Below are positions 1 through 8,712 of a stretch of 64,000 nucleotides of DNA, piece by piece; position 1 is the stretch's first letter; each line of letters opens with the position of its first letter. A program made the position numbers and the translations under genes. Source of the DNA: Nitrosopumilus sp. b1 (GTDB lineage Archaea; Thermoproteota; Nitrososphaeria; Nitrososphaerales; Nitrosopumilaceae); the NCBI RefSeq assembly GCF_014078545.1, contig NZ_MU078712.1:5105-69104 (forward strand). The letters run 5' to 3'. The notes below the pieces were generated by a model. The model searched no databases. It was given only the letters and a program-made list of their open reading frames with translations, and was not told the DNA's origin.

Positions 1-107
1 TTTGTAGCAGTCTTCTTTGTTTTTCTTTTTGTAGTCTTTGCTGCTTTCTTAGCTGTACGTTTTACTTTACGAGCTGCTTTTTTTACAGTTCTTTTAGCAC
101 TTGCCAT
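1..107 (-). CDS. Lysine/alanine-rich basic protein, cut by window edge
   Basis: The first 35 codons of a minus-strand gene, starting at ATG 107-105 and running off the left edge. The visible part is almost entirely Lys, Ala, Thr and Arg, in a repeating K-K-A-A pattern like the C-terminal tails of histone H1 or bacterial Hc1-type chromatin proteins. A nucleic-acid-compacting role is inferred from composition only; no folded domain is visible. Confidence 0.6.
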   Translation of the reverse strand, partial: MASAKRTVKKAARKVKRTAKKAAKTTKRKTKKTAT

Positions 108-248
108 TAAACTATGGAATTTTGATAACTCTTTAAATTAGAAACAAGAATACAAGCTGAGCTTTAGTTAATTTTTTTTAGTTAAAAAAAATCTGCGATC
201 ATCTTTTCTTCTATTATAATTTTAATAATTCAATATTGTAGAAATACT

Positions 249-551
249 ATGTCATCAAAACGACCAACAATTCCAAAAATTAACAAGCCAAGTATCTCAA
301 AACGATCAAAAATTGCTAAAGTATCAAAAATTTCTCCATCTAGATCATTAAAACGTATTAACACAACTGTTTCTGCTACATCCTCCGTCCATCCACAGCC
401 TAAAAAGAAAATTATTGAAAAATTAGGTACATGTTATGAATTACTCGAATGCAAAGGCGAAATTATTGGAAGACGGATAAGTAAGAACAAGTGCAAATCA
501 CTAAAGGGTAAAAGTTGGAAGCCAATTAATGGAAAATGTCAGCCAACATGA
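249..551 (+). CDS. Small basic protein with four-cysteine C-terminal part
   Basis: A 100-residue protein I do not recognise. Residues 1-55 are very basic and rich in Ser, Lys and Ile with short SK/IxK repeats and look disordered. Residues 56-100 look folded and hold four cysteines (C62, C68, C82, C97) that could bind a metal or form disulfides. It sits next to, and divergent from, another lysine-rich gene at the window edge, so both may be nucleic-acid associated. ATG start with an AT-rich promoter-like stretch just upstream. Confidence 0.55.
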   Translation: MSSKRPTIPKINKPSISKRSKIAKVSKISPSRSLKRINTTVSATSSVHPQPKKKIIEKLGTCYELLECKGEIIGRRISKNKCKSLKGKSWKPINGKCQPT

Positions 552-657
552 AACCTGAATAATCCTATTTCGAAGTAAGTTCTTTAATTTCTCAAAACAA
601 CGTCTATGATATATCCAAAGACTATTGTTTGTAGAAGTAGATTTTTATTCAATTTGA

Positions 658-2343
658 ATGAAAATCGAACCAAGTATGGGCCTAAATTATTATCAAATCA
701 AAAAAAACGTTAGAAAGGCCCGAAAACTTGTCATTCAAGGTACAACTTCTGCTGGTTCAGGACATCCTGGAGGTTCTTTCTCTATGGCAGAAATTGTAGG
801 TGTGATTTTATTCAAGTATTTACGTCATGATCCAAAAAACCCACAATGGGAAGAACGAGATAAACTGATTTTATCAAAAGGTCACGCAGCACCTGGTTTA
901 TTCTCTAATTTAGCTGTAGCAGGATATTTCGATGAATCTGAATTACTGACTCTAAGAAAATTTGGAAGCAAATTACAGGGACATCCTGACCTAAAATGTC
1001 CTGGTGTAGAATTTTGTGGTGGTTCTTTAGGAATCGGACTGTCATTTTCGATTGGGTCAGCAATGGCTGCTAAAATTGATGGAAAGGATACTAGGATTTT
1101 TACAATTATGGGTGATGGCGAAACAGATGAAGGACAAGTATGGGAGGCTGCAATGACTGGTTCAAAATACAAGGTTGATAATCTGACTGCCATTTTAGAT
1201 CGTAATTTTATCCAACAGGATTCTTACACAGAAAAAGTTATGCCCCTTGATGAAGAATTAGTTGGTGATAACCTTTCTGAGATGTGGAAAGATGCATCAA
1301 GATGGAAAACCGGTGATAAATGGCGTTCATTTGGATGGAATGTAATTGAAATTGATGGACACCGTATTGAGCAAATTGACAATGCGATAAAAAAAGCAAC
1401 TTCAACCAAAGGATTGCCCTCAATTATCATTGCAAGAACTATCAAAGGAAAAGGTGTAGAGCATATGGAGGATAATCCTCAATGGCATGGCAAAGCAGCA
1501 GATCCTGACATTGCACCAATTATTGATACAGAACTTGATTGTCAATTTATGATAGCACCATCAATTATTGCAGGAGATATGTCTAATTTAGAAAACGAAG
1601 TGAAAAGGTGTGTTCATGGCAGAGCAGATTACATTCACCTTGATGTGATGGATGGACAATTTGTACCAAACAAGACCTTTGATTATACAAAAATTAAAGA
1701 ATTACGGCCATTAACTGTGATTCCTTTTGACACTCATTTGATGATTAATGATCCAGGAAAACAAATCAAGAATTATGTTGATGCTGGTAGTGATATTATC
1801 ACTGTTCATGCAGAAGTATGTGATGAATCAAGTTTTGGTGAAATTCATGATTACCTAAAACAAAATCAAGTTGGAGTTGGACTTGCCATAAATCCAGACA
1901 CTGATATTCCAAATTGGTCTTACAAATTTCTACCTACACTAGATCAACTAATCGTCATGTCCGTTGTACCAGGAAAATCAGGTCAAAAGTATATTGAATC
2001 AACCCATGAAAAAATGAATCAAATCAACTCTGTTTTAGAACAAAATAATTTTCAAGGCTATATTGAGGCCGATGGTGGTGTCACTTTAGACAATATTGGC
2101 TCCTGTTTTCATGATGGTGCTAGAATTTTTGTAGGTGGTAGTGCAATTATTGGGCAACAAGATGTTCGTGGAGTTATAACCGAATTTAGAAATACAACAT
2201 TACTTGCAAGAAGAAAACTTTTACTAAAAAAAGCAAATGACCTAGGTGGAACAGAACTTGTCAAAAAATGGATAGATCTTCATAAAATTGGAGAAAAGAA
2301 ACAACAGCTAATGAAAATTGCAACGGAGGCAGGCTTCCTATGA
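658..2343 (+). CDS. Transketolase N-terminal half fused to ribulose-phosphate 3-epimerase
   Basis: A 561-residue bifunctional protein. Residues 1-295 are the ThDP-binding N-half of a split transketolase (SAGSGHPGGS near 31; GDGETDEGQ at 152-160, the ThDP/Mg motif). Residues 297-510 match ribulose-5-phosphate 3-epimerase (IAPSII start, HLDVMDGQFVPN, THLM, VHAE, ADGGV). A charged 50-residue tail follows. The epimerase loop reads PGKSGQ where most family members have PGFGGQ. The transketolase C-half is the next gene (ATGA overlap) and transaldolase follows, giving a non-oxidative pentose-phosphate operon. The fusion would join epimerisation of ribulose-5-P directly to transketolase. The start may be ATG 658 or ATG 676; an AT-rich stretch at 639-650 slightly favours the latter. 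Confidence 0.9.
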   Translation: MKIEPSMGLNYYQIKKNVRKARKLVIQGTTSAGSGHPGGSFSMAEIVGVILFKYLRHDPKNPQWEERDKLILSKGHAAPGLFSNLAVAGYFDESELLTLRKFGSKLQGHPDLKCPGVEFCGGSLGIGLSFSIGSAMAAKIDGKDTRIFTIMGDGETDEGQVWEAAMTGSKYKVDNLTAILDRNFIQQDSYTEKVMPLDEELVGDNLSEMWKDASRWKTGDKWRSFGWNVIEIDGHRIEQIDNAIKKATSTKGLPSIIIARTIKGKGVEHMEDNPQWHGKAADPDIAPIIDTELDCQFMIAPSIIAGDMSNLENEVKRCVHGRADYIHLDVMDGQFVPNKTFDYTKIKELRPLTVIPFDTHLMINDPGKQIKNYVDAGSDIITVHAEVCDESSFGEIHDYLKQNQVGVGLAINPDTDIPNWSYKFLPTLDQLIVMSVVPGKSGQKYIESTHEKMNQINSVLEQNNFQGYIEADGGVTLDNIGSCFHDGARIFVGGSAIIGQQDVRGVITEFRNTTLLARRKLLLKKANDLGGTELVKKWIDLHKIGEKKQQLMKIATEAGFL

Positions 2344-3308
2344 GTGTACAAATGACTGATATGCGTACTGAGTATGGTAAGACAATTATCGAAATTGGAA
2401 AATCTAACCCTAACGTTGTCGTTTTAGGTGCTGACACAACTGATTCTTTGAAAACTGCAGATTTTGGCAAAGAATTCCCAAATAGATTTTTTAATGTTGG
2501 AATAGCTGAGGCAAATTTAGTTTCAGTTGCTGCCGGACTTGCAATCTCTGGAAAAATCTCCTTTGCAAGTACATATGCAATTTTTGTTCCTGGTAGAGCT
2601 GTTGATCAAATACGTAATGCTATTGCATATCCTACACGTGGGGACAAAAAAGGACTAAATGTGAAACTAGTCGTTTCACATGGAGGACTTTCAGTAGGTG
2701 CTGACGGAGGTTCTCATCAACAAATAGAAGACATTGCAATTATGCGAGTTATTCCTAACATGCGTGTATTCATTCCTGCCGATACCATTGCTGTTTCGAA
2801 TCTTACAAAAATTATGTCTCAACAGTATGGTCCATTCTATATGCGACTAGCTCGCTCAAAAACTCCTGTTGTTCATTCAGACTCTCAAGAATTTCAAATT
2901 GGTAAGGGAATTACTTTACGTGATGGCTCAGATTGCACTATTGCAGCTTGTGGAATCACAGTAAAAATGGCATTAGATGCAGCTGAAAAACTCCAGCATG
3001 ATGGTATTTCGTGTAGAGTTTTGGATCTCTTCTCGATAAAACCTATTGATGCTGATTTACTAGAAAAAGCAGCAAGGGAAACAGGTTCAATTGTTACTTG
3101 TGAGGAGCATAATATTTTTGGCGGTTTAGGTTCAGCAGTATCTGAAGTTGTTTCAGAAAGATATCCTGTTAAAATCAAAAGAATTGGTGCACAAGACAAA
3201 TTTGGTGAATCATGTAGAGATGAAGAAATACCACTATTATTAGAAAAACATGGTATCACATCTTTTAATATAGCAAATACTGTCAAAGAAATCAGGAGAA
3301 ACCAATGA
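2340..3308 (+). CDS. Transketolase C-terminal half
   Basis: A 322-residue pyrimidine-binding plus C-terminal domain of a split transketolase, the partner of the preceding fusion protein. Visible: MRTEYGKTIIEIG near the N terminus, GIAEANLVSVAAGLA (the conserved E that activates ThDP), HGGLSVGADGGSHQ, and a C-terminal domain with CEEHNIFGGLGSAVSE. The start codon overlaps the upstream stop as ATGA, so the two halves are probably translated in step. Split transketolases are normal in archaea; length is typical. Confidence 0.93.
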   Translation: MSVQMTDMRTEYGKTIIEIGKSNPNVVVLGADTTDSLKTADFGKEFPNRFFNVGIAEANLVSVAAGLAISGKISFASTYAIFVPGRAVDQIRNAIAYPTRGDKKGLNVKLVVSHGGLSVGADGGSHQQIEDIAIMRVIPNMRVFIPADTIAVSNLTKIMSQQYGPFYMRLARSKTPVVHSDSQEFQIGKGITLRDGSDCTIAACGITVKMALDAAEKLQHDGISCRVLDLFSIKPIDADLLEKAARETGSIVTCEEHNIFGGLGSAVSEVVSERYPVKIKRIGAQDKFGESCRDEEIPLLLEKHGITSFNIANTVKEIRRNQ

Positions 3309-3970
3309 AAATTTTTCTGGATACTGCAAATTTAGAATCAATTCGTAAATATAATGACATGGGACTATTGGATGGCATTACTACCAATCCTAGCTTGTTA
3401 TCCAAAGAGGGAGGAGATCCAAAAAAAGCAATGGATGAGATTACTAGAATAATCAAAGGTGATGTCTCTCTTGAAGTTGTTAGTACAGAATTTCAAGGAA
3501 TGATGGATGAGGGACATAAACTAAGAAAGTACGGTGACAATGTTGTTGTAAAATGCCCAATGACTGCTGATGGACTAAAAGCCTGCAAGTCATTAACAAA
3601 TGAAGGAATACCTGTTAATGTAACTTTGATATTTTCTTCCAATCAAGCAGTTTTAGCTGCAAAAGCTGGTGCAAAATACGTTAGTCCATTTATTGGAAGA
3701 TTAGATGATATTGGTCATAATGGCATGAATTTGATCAGAGAAATAAAAGACATTTTTAAAAATTACTCTTTTAAAACTCAAATTCTTGTTGCAAGTGTGA
3801 GACATCCTCTTCATGTTGTTGAAGCTGCCAAAATAGGTGCAGATGTTGTAACCTTGCCTCCTGATGTATTGGGTAAAATGCTAAAGCATCCTCTTACAGA
3901 TATTGGCTTGAAAAATTTTCTTGCAGATTGGGAAAAATTAAAGAATACAAATCAAAATATTAGTATCTAG
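3305..3970 (+). CDS. tal: Transaldolase, short (TalC/FSA) type
   Basis: A 221-residue TIM-barrel aldolase of the small transaldolase/fructose-6-phosphate aldolase family. Seen: MKIFLDTANL start, GITTNPSLL, the Schiff-base lysine region VVVKCPMT, NVTLIFSSNQA and SPFIGRLDD. It interconverts sedoheptulose-7-P/GAP and F6P/E4P. ATGA overlap with the transketolase C-half places it in the same operon, completing the non-oxidative pentose-phosphate branch that supplies ribose-5-P in organisms lacking the oxidative branch. Confidence 0.92.
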   Translation: MKIFLDTANLESIRKYNDMGLLDGITTNPSLLSKEGGDPKKAMDEITRIIKGDVSLEVVSTEFQGMMDEGHKLRKYGDNVVVKCPMTADGLKACKSLTNEGIPVNVTLIFSSNQAVLAAKAGAKYVSPFIGRLDDIGHNGMNLIREIKDIFKNYSFKTQILVASVRHPLHVVEAAKIGADVVTLPPDVLGKMLKHPLTDIGLKNFLADWEKLKNTNQNISI

Positions 3971-3978
3971 AAAATTTC

Positions 3979-4302
3979 TTAAACGCCTGATGATTCAGCT
4001 TTTGACAGCTCTAAGAATACTTTATCTCCAACTGATAAATTCATCTGTTTGTATTCATGCATGTCCATTTTTATTGATGTAACTCCCCCTGGCATTCCTC
4101 CCATTCCTGAAAACATTTTGTTTAGATCTTTCATCATATCATTCATGTTGCTAAATCCCATGACTTTGGGGCCGAAAGGTGATTGCGGCTGAATTCCTTC
4201 TTTTAGCTCTTTTGCAGATGATAATGATACTATTACATACGGAGCACCATCTGGTGCAGCATCAATACTCTTTACAACGAACTCTTTTCTCATGGTATCC
4301 AT
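3979..4302 (-). CDS. Conserved-looking small protein, unknown function
   Basis: A 107-residue protein, convergent with the transaldolase gene with only 8 nt between the stops. It has a beta-rich N-terminal stretch, a Met/Gly-rich central loop (residues 51-75) and a C-terminal part of alternating hydrophobic residues (VGDKVFLEL), suggesting a small barrel-like fold. No catalytic motif or membrane segment. I do not recognise the family. Confidence 0.6.
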   Translation of the reverse strand: MDTMRKEFVVKSIDAAPDGAPYVIVSLSSAKELKEGIQPQSPFGPKVMGFSNMNDMMKDLNKMFSGMGGMPGGVTSIKMDMHEYKQMNLSVGDKVFLELSKAESSGV

Positions 4303-4453
4303 TTTTTCATTCTCATATTTTAAACTTCAAATAAATAGTCTGCTGCTAAAGATTTTTCATAATCTTTTAACAATATCAGAAGAATTCCGATGACGATCAC
4401 AAGGTTATATCATAATACAGTCTGCTTTTTAGTTCCATCTTTTGACTATAATT

Positions 4454-4630
4454 ATGAAAAGTGACGAAAAGCGTTCTCATAGATTAAATCATCTATTGAA
4501 ATATTACCTGCAAAATCCTACTGAGCGAGAATTATTCAAAAGGGCAAAACAGATGGGTGTTTCTGATTCTACAGCAAAAGATTACATGAGGACTGTAATT
4601 ATTCAAGCACGAAAAATTTATCCTCAATAG
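4454..4630 (+). CDS. Small helix-turn-helix-like protein
   Basis: A 58-residue basic protein. The ATG at 4454 is preferred over an in-frame TTG at 4442. The sequence RAKQMGVSDSTAKDYMRTV looks like the turn and recognition helix of a helix-turn-helix. It is too short for an effector domain, so it may act as a stand-alone DNA-binding protein. Function is inferred from this pattern only. Confidence 0.5.
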   Translation: MKSDEKRSHRLNHLLKYYLQNPTERELFKRAKQMGVSDSTAKDYMRTVIIQARKIYPQ

Positions 4631-4721
4631 TTTTCATTTATAATCTAAAAAATTGGTTTTGTGTCTAATCTTTTCTTAGAAACGTTAAACAAGGCATTCT
4701 TGTTTATCTATTTTGAATTAC

Positions 4722-5426
4722 ATGCTCGATACAATCCTAGATGATGTAAACGAACTGATTAATTTAGAAAAAGGAGATTTTAAAATCTTAGAGCGAATTA
4801 AGAGGGCTGCAGAAAGAAATGAAGTCATTTCAGTTTATGAGCGAGATTATGTGAGAAAATTAGTAGAAACTCATCTAAGACCAAAATTTGAAGATCCAAA
4901 AAAAGAAAATATAAGAAAACCTATTGAATCGTCCAAACAAACTAGTTCTCTAGAAAAACCAATATCAAAACCTGTCATCAAAAAACAACCCATATTCGTA
5001 TCAAAATCAAATCCTAAAACAACAAAAATTGCTTTTGGAATTGGAGCAGTTGCTTTGGCAATAATATTGATTGTAGGAGTTTCGCAATTTGAATTTGATG
5101 ACACTGGACCACAAGAAATACCTGCACCAAAAGTTACACAAAAAGTATCTGGATTAATCATAGATACCGATTCACCTTCATATGAAATTGAAGATATCAT
5201 TTCTATTTCTGGAAGCACTGATTCATCTACTTCCAAAGTTTCTTTATCGATTAGAAACACACAGGGAAACCTGGTGTGGTCTGAGGATGTTACAACAAAG
5301 AGTGATGGCACTTATTCTACTCTATTGATTGCTGGGGGATCTGGTTGGGAAGATTCTGGAAAGTATACTATTTCTGCAGATGATGGACAATCAGAAGAAG
5401 AAGTCTCAATAAACATTAAAAAATAA
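4722..5426 (+). CDS. Single-pass membrane protein with extracytoplasmic Ig-like domain
   Basis: A 234-residue protein from ATG 4722 (an in-frame TTG lies at 4713). Residues 1-60 are helical and charged and presumably cytoplasmic; 60-100 form a Lys/Pro/Ser-rich linker; about 102-122 is one transmembrane helix; the rest is an extracellular beta-sandwich (TDSPSYEIEDIISISGS, then alternating strands ending in SINIKK) like the Ig-like domains common in thaumarchaeal surface proteins. No enzymatic motif. Role unknown. Confidence 0.6.
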   Translation: MLDTILDDVNELINLEKGDFKILERIKRAAERNEVISVYERDYVRKLVETHLRPKFEDPKKENIRKPIESSKQTSSLEKPISKPVIKKQPIFVSKSNPKTTKIAFGIGAVALAIILIVGVSQFEFDDTGPQEIPAPKVTQKVSGLIIDTDSPSYEIEDIISISGSTDSSTSKVSLSIRNTQGNLVWSEDVTTKSDGTYSTLLIAGGSGWEDSGKYTISADDGQSEEEVSINIKK

Positions 5427-5427
5427 T

Positions 5428-5793
5428 TTATTTAATTTTATATTTTGAGCGAGATTTTAAATCATCAGCTAACTTATTGAATATATCATTTGCACTAACA
5501 TCTACTAAATTTATTGTTGCATTTTCACTTACTATCTGTTTTTCAAATTTTTCCTTAATTGCAAAAGATACTGATGACCAATGTAGTGTGCCCTTCAACT
5601 GTTCTTCCATTATTACATTTGTTGTAGGAAAATTTAATGGTGAAAAAACAATTCCATTTGCCCATTGCATTGTGGGTATTCCACCACCTGATGTTCTACT
5701 ACTAAATGCTATTTGTTTAACCCAATCATCAAACTTGTATTCAATGACTTCATGAATAACTAATTTCTTCCAAGGTTCAATTGAGATTTCCAT
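5428..5793 (-). CDS. Hypothetical protein, 121 residues
   Basis: An ORF convergent with the membrane-protein gene (1 nt between stops) and downstream of TBP on the same strand. It has mixed alpha/beta character with a Trp-rich centre, and no transmembrane helix, cysteine pair or known motif. The low-complexity-free sequence and tight packing between genes argue that it is real. I cannot assign a function. Confidence 0.55.
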   Translation of the reverse strand: MEISIEPWKKLVIHEVIEYKFDDWVKQIAFSSRTSGGGIPTMQWANGIVFSPLNFPTTNVIMEEQLKGTLHWSSVSFAIKEKFEKQIVSENATINLVDVSANDIFNKLADDLKSRSKYKIK

Positions 5794-5822
5794 TTTTATA
5801 TTCCTCTAAAATGTATATCCTA

Positions 5823-6386
5823 CTATTCTCCATAGATCATTAATTGTTTTTCTTCAAGTAATGCATGTAAATTATGTACTGAACGATAAACATCAGCCTC
5901 TTTTTTTGCACCTGTGCATACTAGTTTTCCTGATGCAAACAAAAGAATCACAGTTTTAGGGTCTACCATTCTATGAATTAAGCCCGGAAATTGTTCTGGC
6001 TCATACATGCTTCGTGGTAAAACCCTTGCTGCTCTCTCTAAGTGAATTTTACCACCTAAATTTATGGCAGCAACTATATTTTGAACTACAATTACTGCAT
6101 CATTTTTAATTTTTATTCCGTTTTTTCTAAGATTTTGAACTACAGTTCTAACTGCTTTAACAGCCATTTCTTCAGATTTTGCACCTGTGCAAACCATTTT
6201 ACCTGTTCTGAAAATTAATGTGGCCGTTCTTGGATTTTTTAATCTAAATACTAATCCTGGAAATTGTTCAGGATGGTATTCCGTATCTGGAAATTTTTTT
6301 GTAACTTCAATAAGATCAATTTTTTGATCAACAGATGCAGATGCTACAACATTTTCTACACTGACAATAGGCTTGGTCTGGGGCAA
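5823..6386 (-). CDS. tbp: TATA-box binding protein (TBP)
   Basis: A 187-residue general transcription factor that binds the TATA box and recruits TFB and RNA polymerase. The two imperfect direct repeats that form the saddle are clear: each has an EQFPGL(V/I) motif and a (T/S)GK(M/L)VCTGAK motif, at about residues 42-72 and 132-163. The start is a TTG giving the usual MPQTKPIVSVENVVASA beginning; no in-frame ATG lies nearby. Single gene, length normal for archaea. Confidence 0.97.
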   Translation of the reverse strand: MPQTKPIVSVENVVASASVDQKIDLIEVTKKFPDTEYHPEQFPGLVFRLKNPRTATLIFRTGKMVCTGAKSEEMAVKAVRTVVQNLRKNGIKIKNDAVIVVQNIVAAINLGGKIHLERAARVLPRSMYEPEQFPGLIHRMVDPKTVILLFASGKLVCTGAKKEADVYRSVHNLHALLEEKQLMIYGE

Positions 6387-6448
6387 TCGTTGCTCATTTA
6401 GAAAGCCCCTTTATATACACATGGTGATACTTCAAAAAATTTTCCTAT

Positions 6449-6901
6449 CTAATGATGCCCTATCCATTGATATCTATATTCTTCATCAATAATGTCTGCT
6501 TCTATAGCTTTGTCATTGATTTTGTTCTTAGGGAGTTTCACTTCGAAAAAACCTAATTTACCTTTAAATGGAATTGGAATCCGAAATGCTTTTTGATTTT
6601 TTAACAAAAAACCATATTTTTTGTTCTGAATATTTTTAGCAAAATGACAATTGTAATCTTTTTTTAATTCTGAAGTGGACTCATATTTTTTTACATCGTA
6701 AAGTTCAGCTTTACCTACGATGACTCCTCTTGGTAGTAGTTTAGTTATTTTCAACCGCCTATAATCTTCTTTTTTTATCTTAATTGGTGCATGGATTAAA
6801 AACTCCCCGCGAAAATTTGTATTCCAGTTACGTAACTCTATAGTTTTTTTTCCCGAAATAATTAATTCTGCAAACGGTTGAGAGACTGAAAGACACTTCA
6901 A
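6449..6901 (-). CDS. ASCH/PUA-like domain protein
   Basis: A 150-residue protein that begins MKCLSVSQPFAELIISGKKTIELRNW, characteristic of the ASCH superfamily (PUA-like beta-barrels proposed to bind RNA). A conserved (H)APIKI strand follows. The gene starts 3 nt after the PLP-enzyme gene ends, so the two are cotranscribed. A role in RNA binding or modified-base recognition is family-level inference. Confidence 0.75.
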   Translation of the reverse strand: MKCLSVSQPFAELIISGKKTIELRNWNTNFRGEFLIHAPIKIKKEDYRRLKITKLLPRGVIVGKAELYDVKKYESTSELKKDYNCHFAKNIQNKKYGFLLKNQKAFRIPIPFKGKLGFFEVKLPKNKINDKAIEADIIDEEYRYQWIGHH

Positions 6902-6904
6902 GTT

Positions 6905-8446
6905 TTATTCAGTTGCTGCTTTGATATATTCACCAGGGTTTCTACCTCTACCTTCAGGCAAATTTGTAATTCCTCCAGTCAAACTTTCTGTTACTACGCC
7001 CTTGCTTGCAAGAACGTTGACTGCCATCAGTGAAGTATTTCCTGCCATGCAGACCAATAATGATTTTCCCTTGGAACCATTCAATTCTTTGTTTAATTCT
7101 TCAGGGATCTGCTGTGTTTGAAGTAATTCTCCAATTGTTCTAGCTTTAGGCACTACAATCTTCGATTTATCTACCCCGAGGGATTTGGCAATAATTTCTA
7201 CTCCTTCTTCTTTTGGGGTATATTGAGTGTGTACCCAGATGATTTTATCGTAATTATCAATTTGTGATGCTGCTTCTTGTAGAGTAATCTGAGTTCGTTT
7301 TTGATTTTTTGACATTTCTTCAAAGTGTTTTCTATATTTGTCAATTCCATCAGCAATGATTACCACAAAATTTCCTACACTTCCAAAATTTGCCATTTGG
7401 ATTACCGCATATAATGCAAGTGCACTACTCTCACCAATATCATATCCTTTGTCAACAAAAAATTTTAGGAGATGTTTTGCCTGCTCAAAATCTATTTCAT
7501 ACTGTCCTGCATAAATGTCAGGTTGAAACAATGTTAAACCTGATGCTTTGTCTTTTGTTCTAATTCCTGCAACATCTTGACCTGCTGGAGGAAATACAAC
7601 GTGAACTGATTTTTTGCCATATTTTTCTGAAATGTATTTACTGATACCCCCTGATGTACCGCCTGTTCCAAAAGAACAAACAACTTGATAATCCCCAAGT
7701 GATTTTCCCTCTTCATGTAATTGCTGGTCAATCTCGGGGGCAGTGATGGTACGATGAACTTCTATATTTTGCTGATTATCATACTGCTCTGGACAAAATA
7801 ATCCGTATATCTTTGCAAGAAACTTTGCTAAATTAATAATATCTTGTGCAGCTAAAAGTGATTCAATCTCTTTACTTGCATTATCAAATGGTGCAGGATC
7901 AAAACCTAATTCTACTAATTGTGAACGAATGTTTGCTGCAGTTGCCTTTGCTGCTAAAACATTTGGATTATCTTTCATTCCTGGAGCAGGACAGATATCC
8001 ATATCTAAATCCATGATTCGAATTTTCTCATTTCTTAATTCCTTGAAAACACCTTCTTGTAATTTTCTTGATACTAGAGCAACTACTGTTAATCCAAGCT
8101 TTGATAATTGCCCTAAAGCTATTCCAAAATTGCCCGATGTTGCCTCTATTACTGTTTGACCACTCTTGAGTTGACCTGCCATTATCGCATTATACATAAT
8201 GTGTACTGCTGGCCTTACTTTGATAGAGCCTGTTGGTAATTTAGAATCAAATTTACCATAAATGTTCAGATCCTTGTCTGATAAGTTGAGTTTAAAGACG
8301 CTTTTTGCACATTCCTTCAAATCCTCTGTTAGATTGACTAGAGGAGTCGCATTGATGACTTTATGACCCTGTTCATCTAGATGAGGAACTTTACTCCAAA
8401 TCTCTTCTTTAAATCGTTCAAGAAGCTTTGTGTCAACTTCGGCCAT
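6905..8446 (-). CDS. Cysteine-synthase-like PLP enzyme with C-terminal rhodanese-like domain
   Basis: A 513-residue protein. Residues 1-375 are a fold-type II PLP enzyme: PLP lysine K76 in PTGSIKVRPA, substrate loop EATSGNFGIALG, phosphate loop GTGGTSGG. Residues 385-513 resemble a rhodanese domain, with a cysteine (C466) in the loop CMAGNTSLMA where the active-site Cys belongs. The pairing suggests cysteine or related sulfur-amino-acid chemistry coupled to sulfur transfer. The exact substrate cannot be read from sequence; the KVR motif and the insert at 175-235 set it apart from classical CysK. Cotranscribed with the ASCH gene. Confidence 0.8.
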   Translation of the reverse strand: MAEVDTKLLERFKEEIWSKVPHLDEQGHKVINATPLVNLTEDLKECAKSVFKLNLSDKDLNIYGKFDSKLPTGSIKVRPAVHIMYNAIMAGQLKSGQTVIEATSGNFGIALGQLSKLGLTVVALVSRKLQEGVFKELRNEKIRIMDLDMDICPAPGMKDNPNVLAAKATAANIRSQLVELGFDPAPFDNASKEIESLLAAQDIINLAKFLAKIYGLFCPEQYDNQQNIEVHRTITAPEIDQQLHEEGKSLGDYQVVCSFGTGGTSGGISKYISEKYGKKSVHVVFPPAGQDVAGIRTKDKASGLTLFQPDIYAGQYEIDFEQAKHLLKFFVDKGYDIGESSALALYAVIQMANFGSVGNFVVIIADGIDKYRKHFEEMSKNQKRTQITLQEAASQIDNYDKIIWVHTQYTPKEEGVEIIAKSLGVDKSKIVVPKARTIGELLQTQQIPEELNKELNGSKGKSLLVCMAGNTSLMAVNVLASKGVVTESLTGGITNLPEGRGRNPGEYIKAATE

Positions 8447-8499
8447 GAAAAACCTACATTTCTAGCTAAATTTAGAACTTACTTAATTGAAAATTACTT

Positions 8500-8637
8500 C
8501 TAACCTTTGCTCTTGCGAGGCTTTGAATGAGCCTTTACCATATGCCTGAATGTTCTTTCAGAATCTGAAAATTCCATTCCGCATATTTTACATACAGTTG
8601 CTAATTCCAAATTCTTGTTCCTGTTGAATAGTCCCAT
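8500..8637 (-). CDS. 45-residue C2H2 zinc-finger protein
   Basis: A very small gene encoding a single finger: C16-x2-C19 followed by H32-x4-H37, with a basic tail (SKPRKSKG). The ATG at 8637 and TAG at 8500-8502 enclose 45 codons. Stand-alone C2H2 fingers of this size occur widely in archaea and are presumed nucleic-acid binding. No operon partner is clear; the gene lies between the PLP enzyme and VWA genes on the same strand. Confidence 0.7.
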   Translation of the reverse strand: MGLFNRNKNLELATVCKICGMEFSDSERTFRHMVKAHSKPRKSKG

Positions 8638-8712
8638 GTGGTGATTTTAGATCCCTTCAATAAATATCTAGATGTGGTTTTTTTTCACAAGCTAAGAGTT
8701 TTGATAAAAAAA

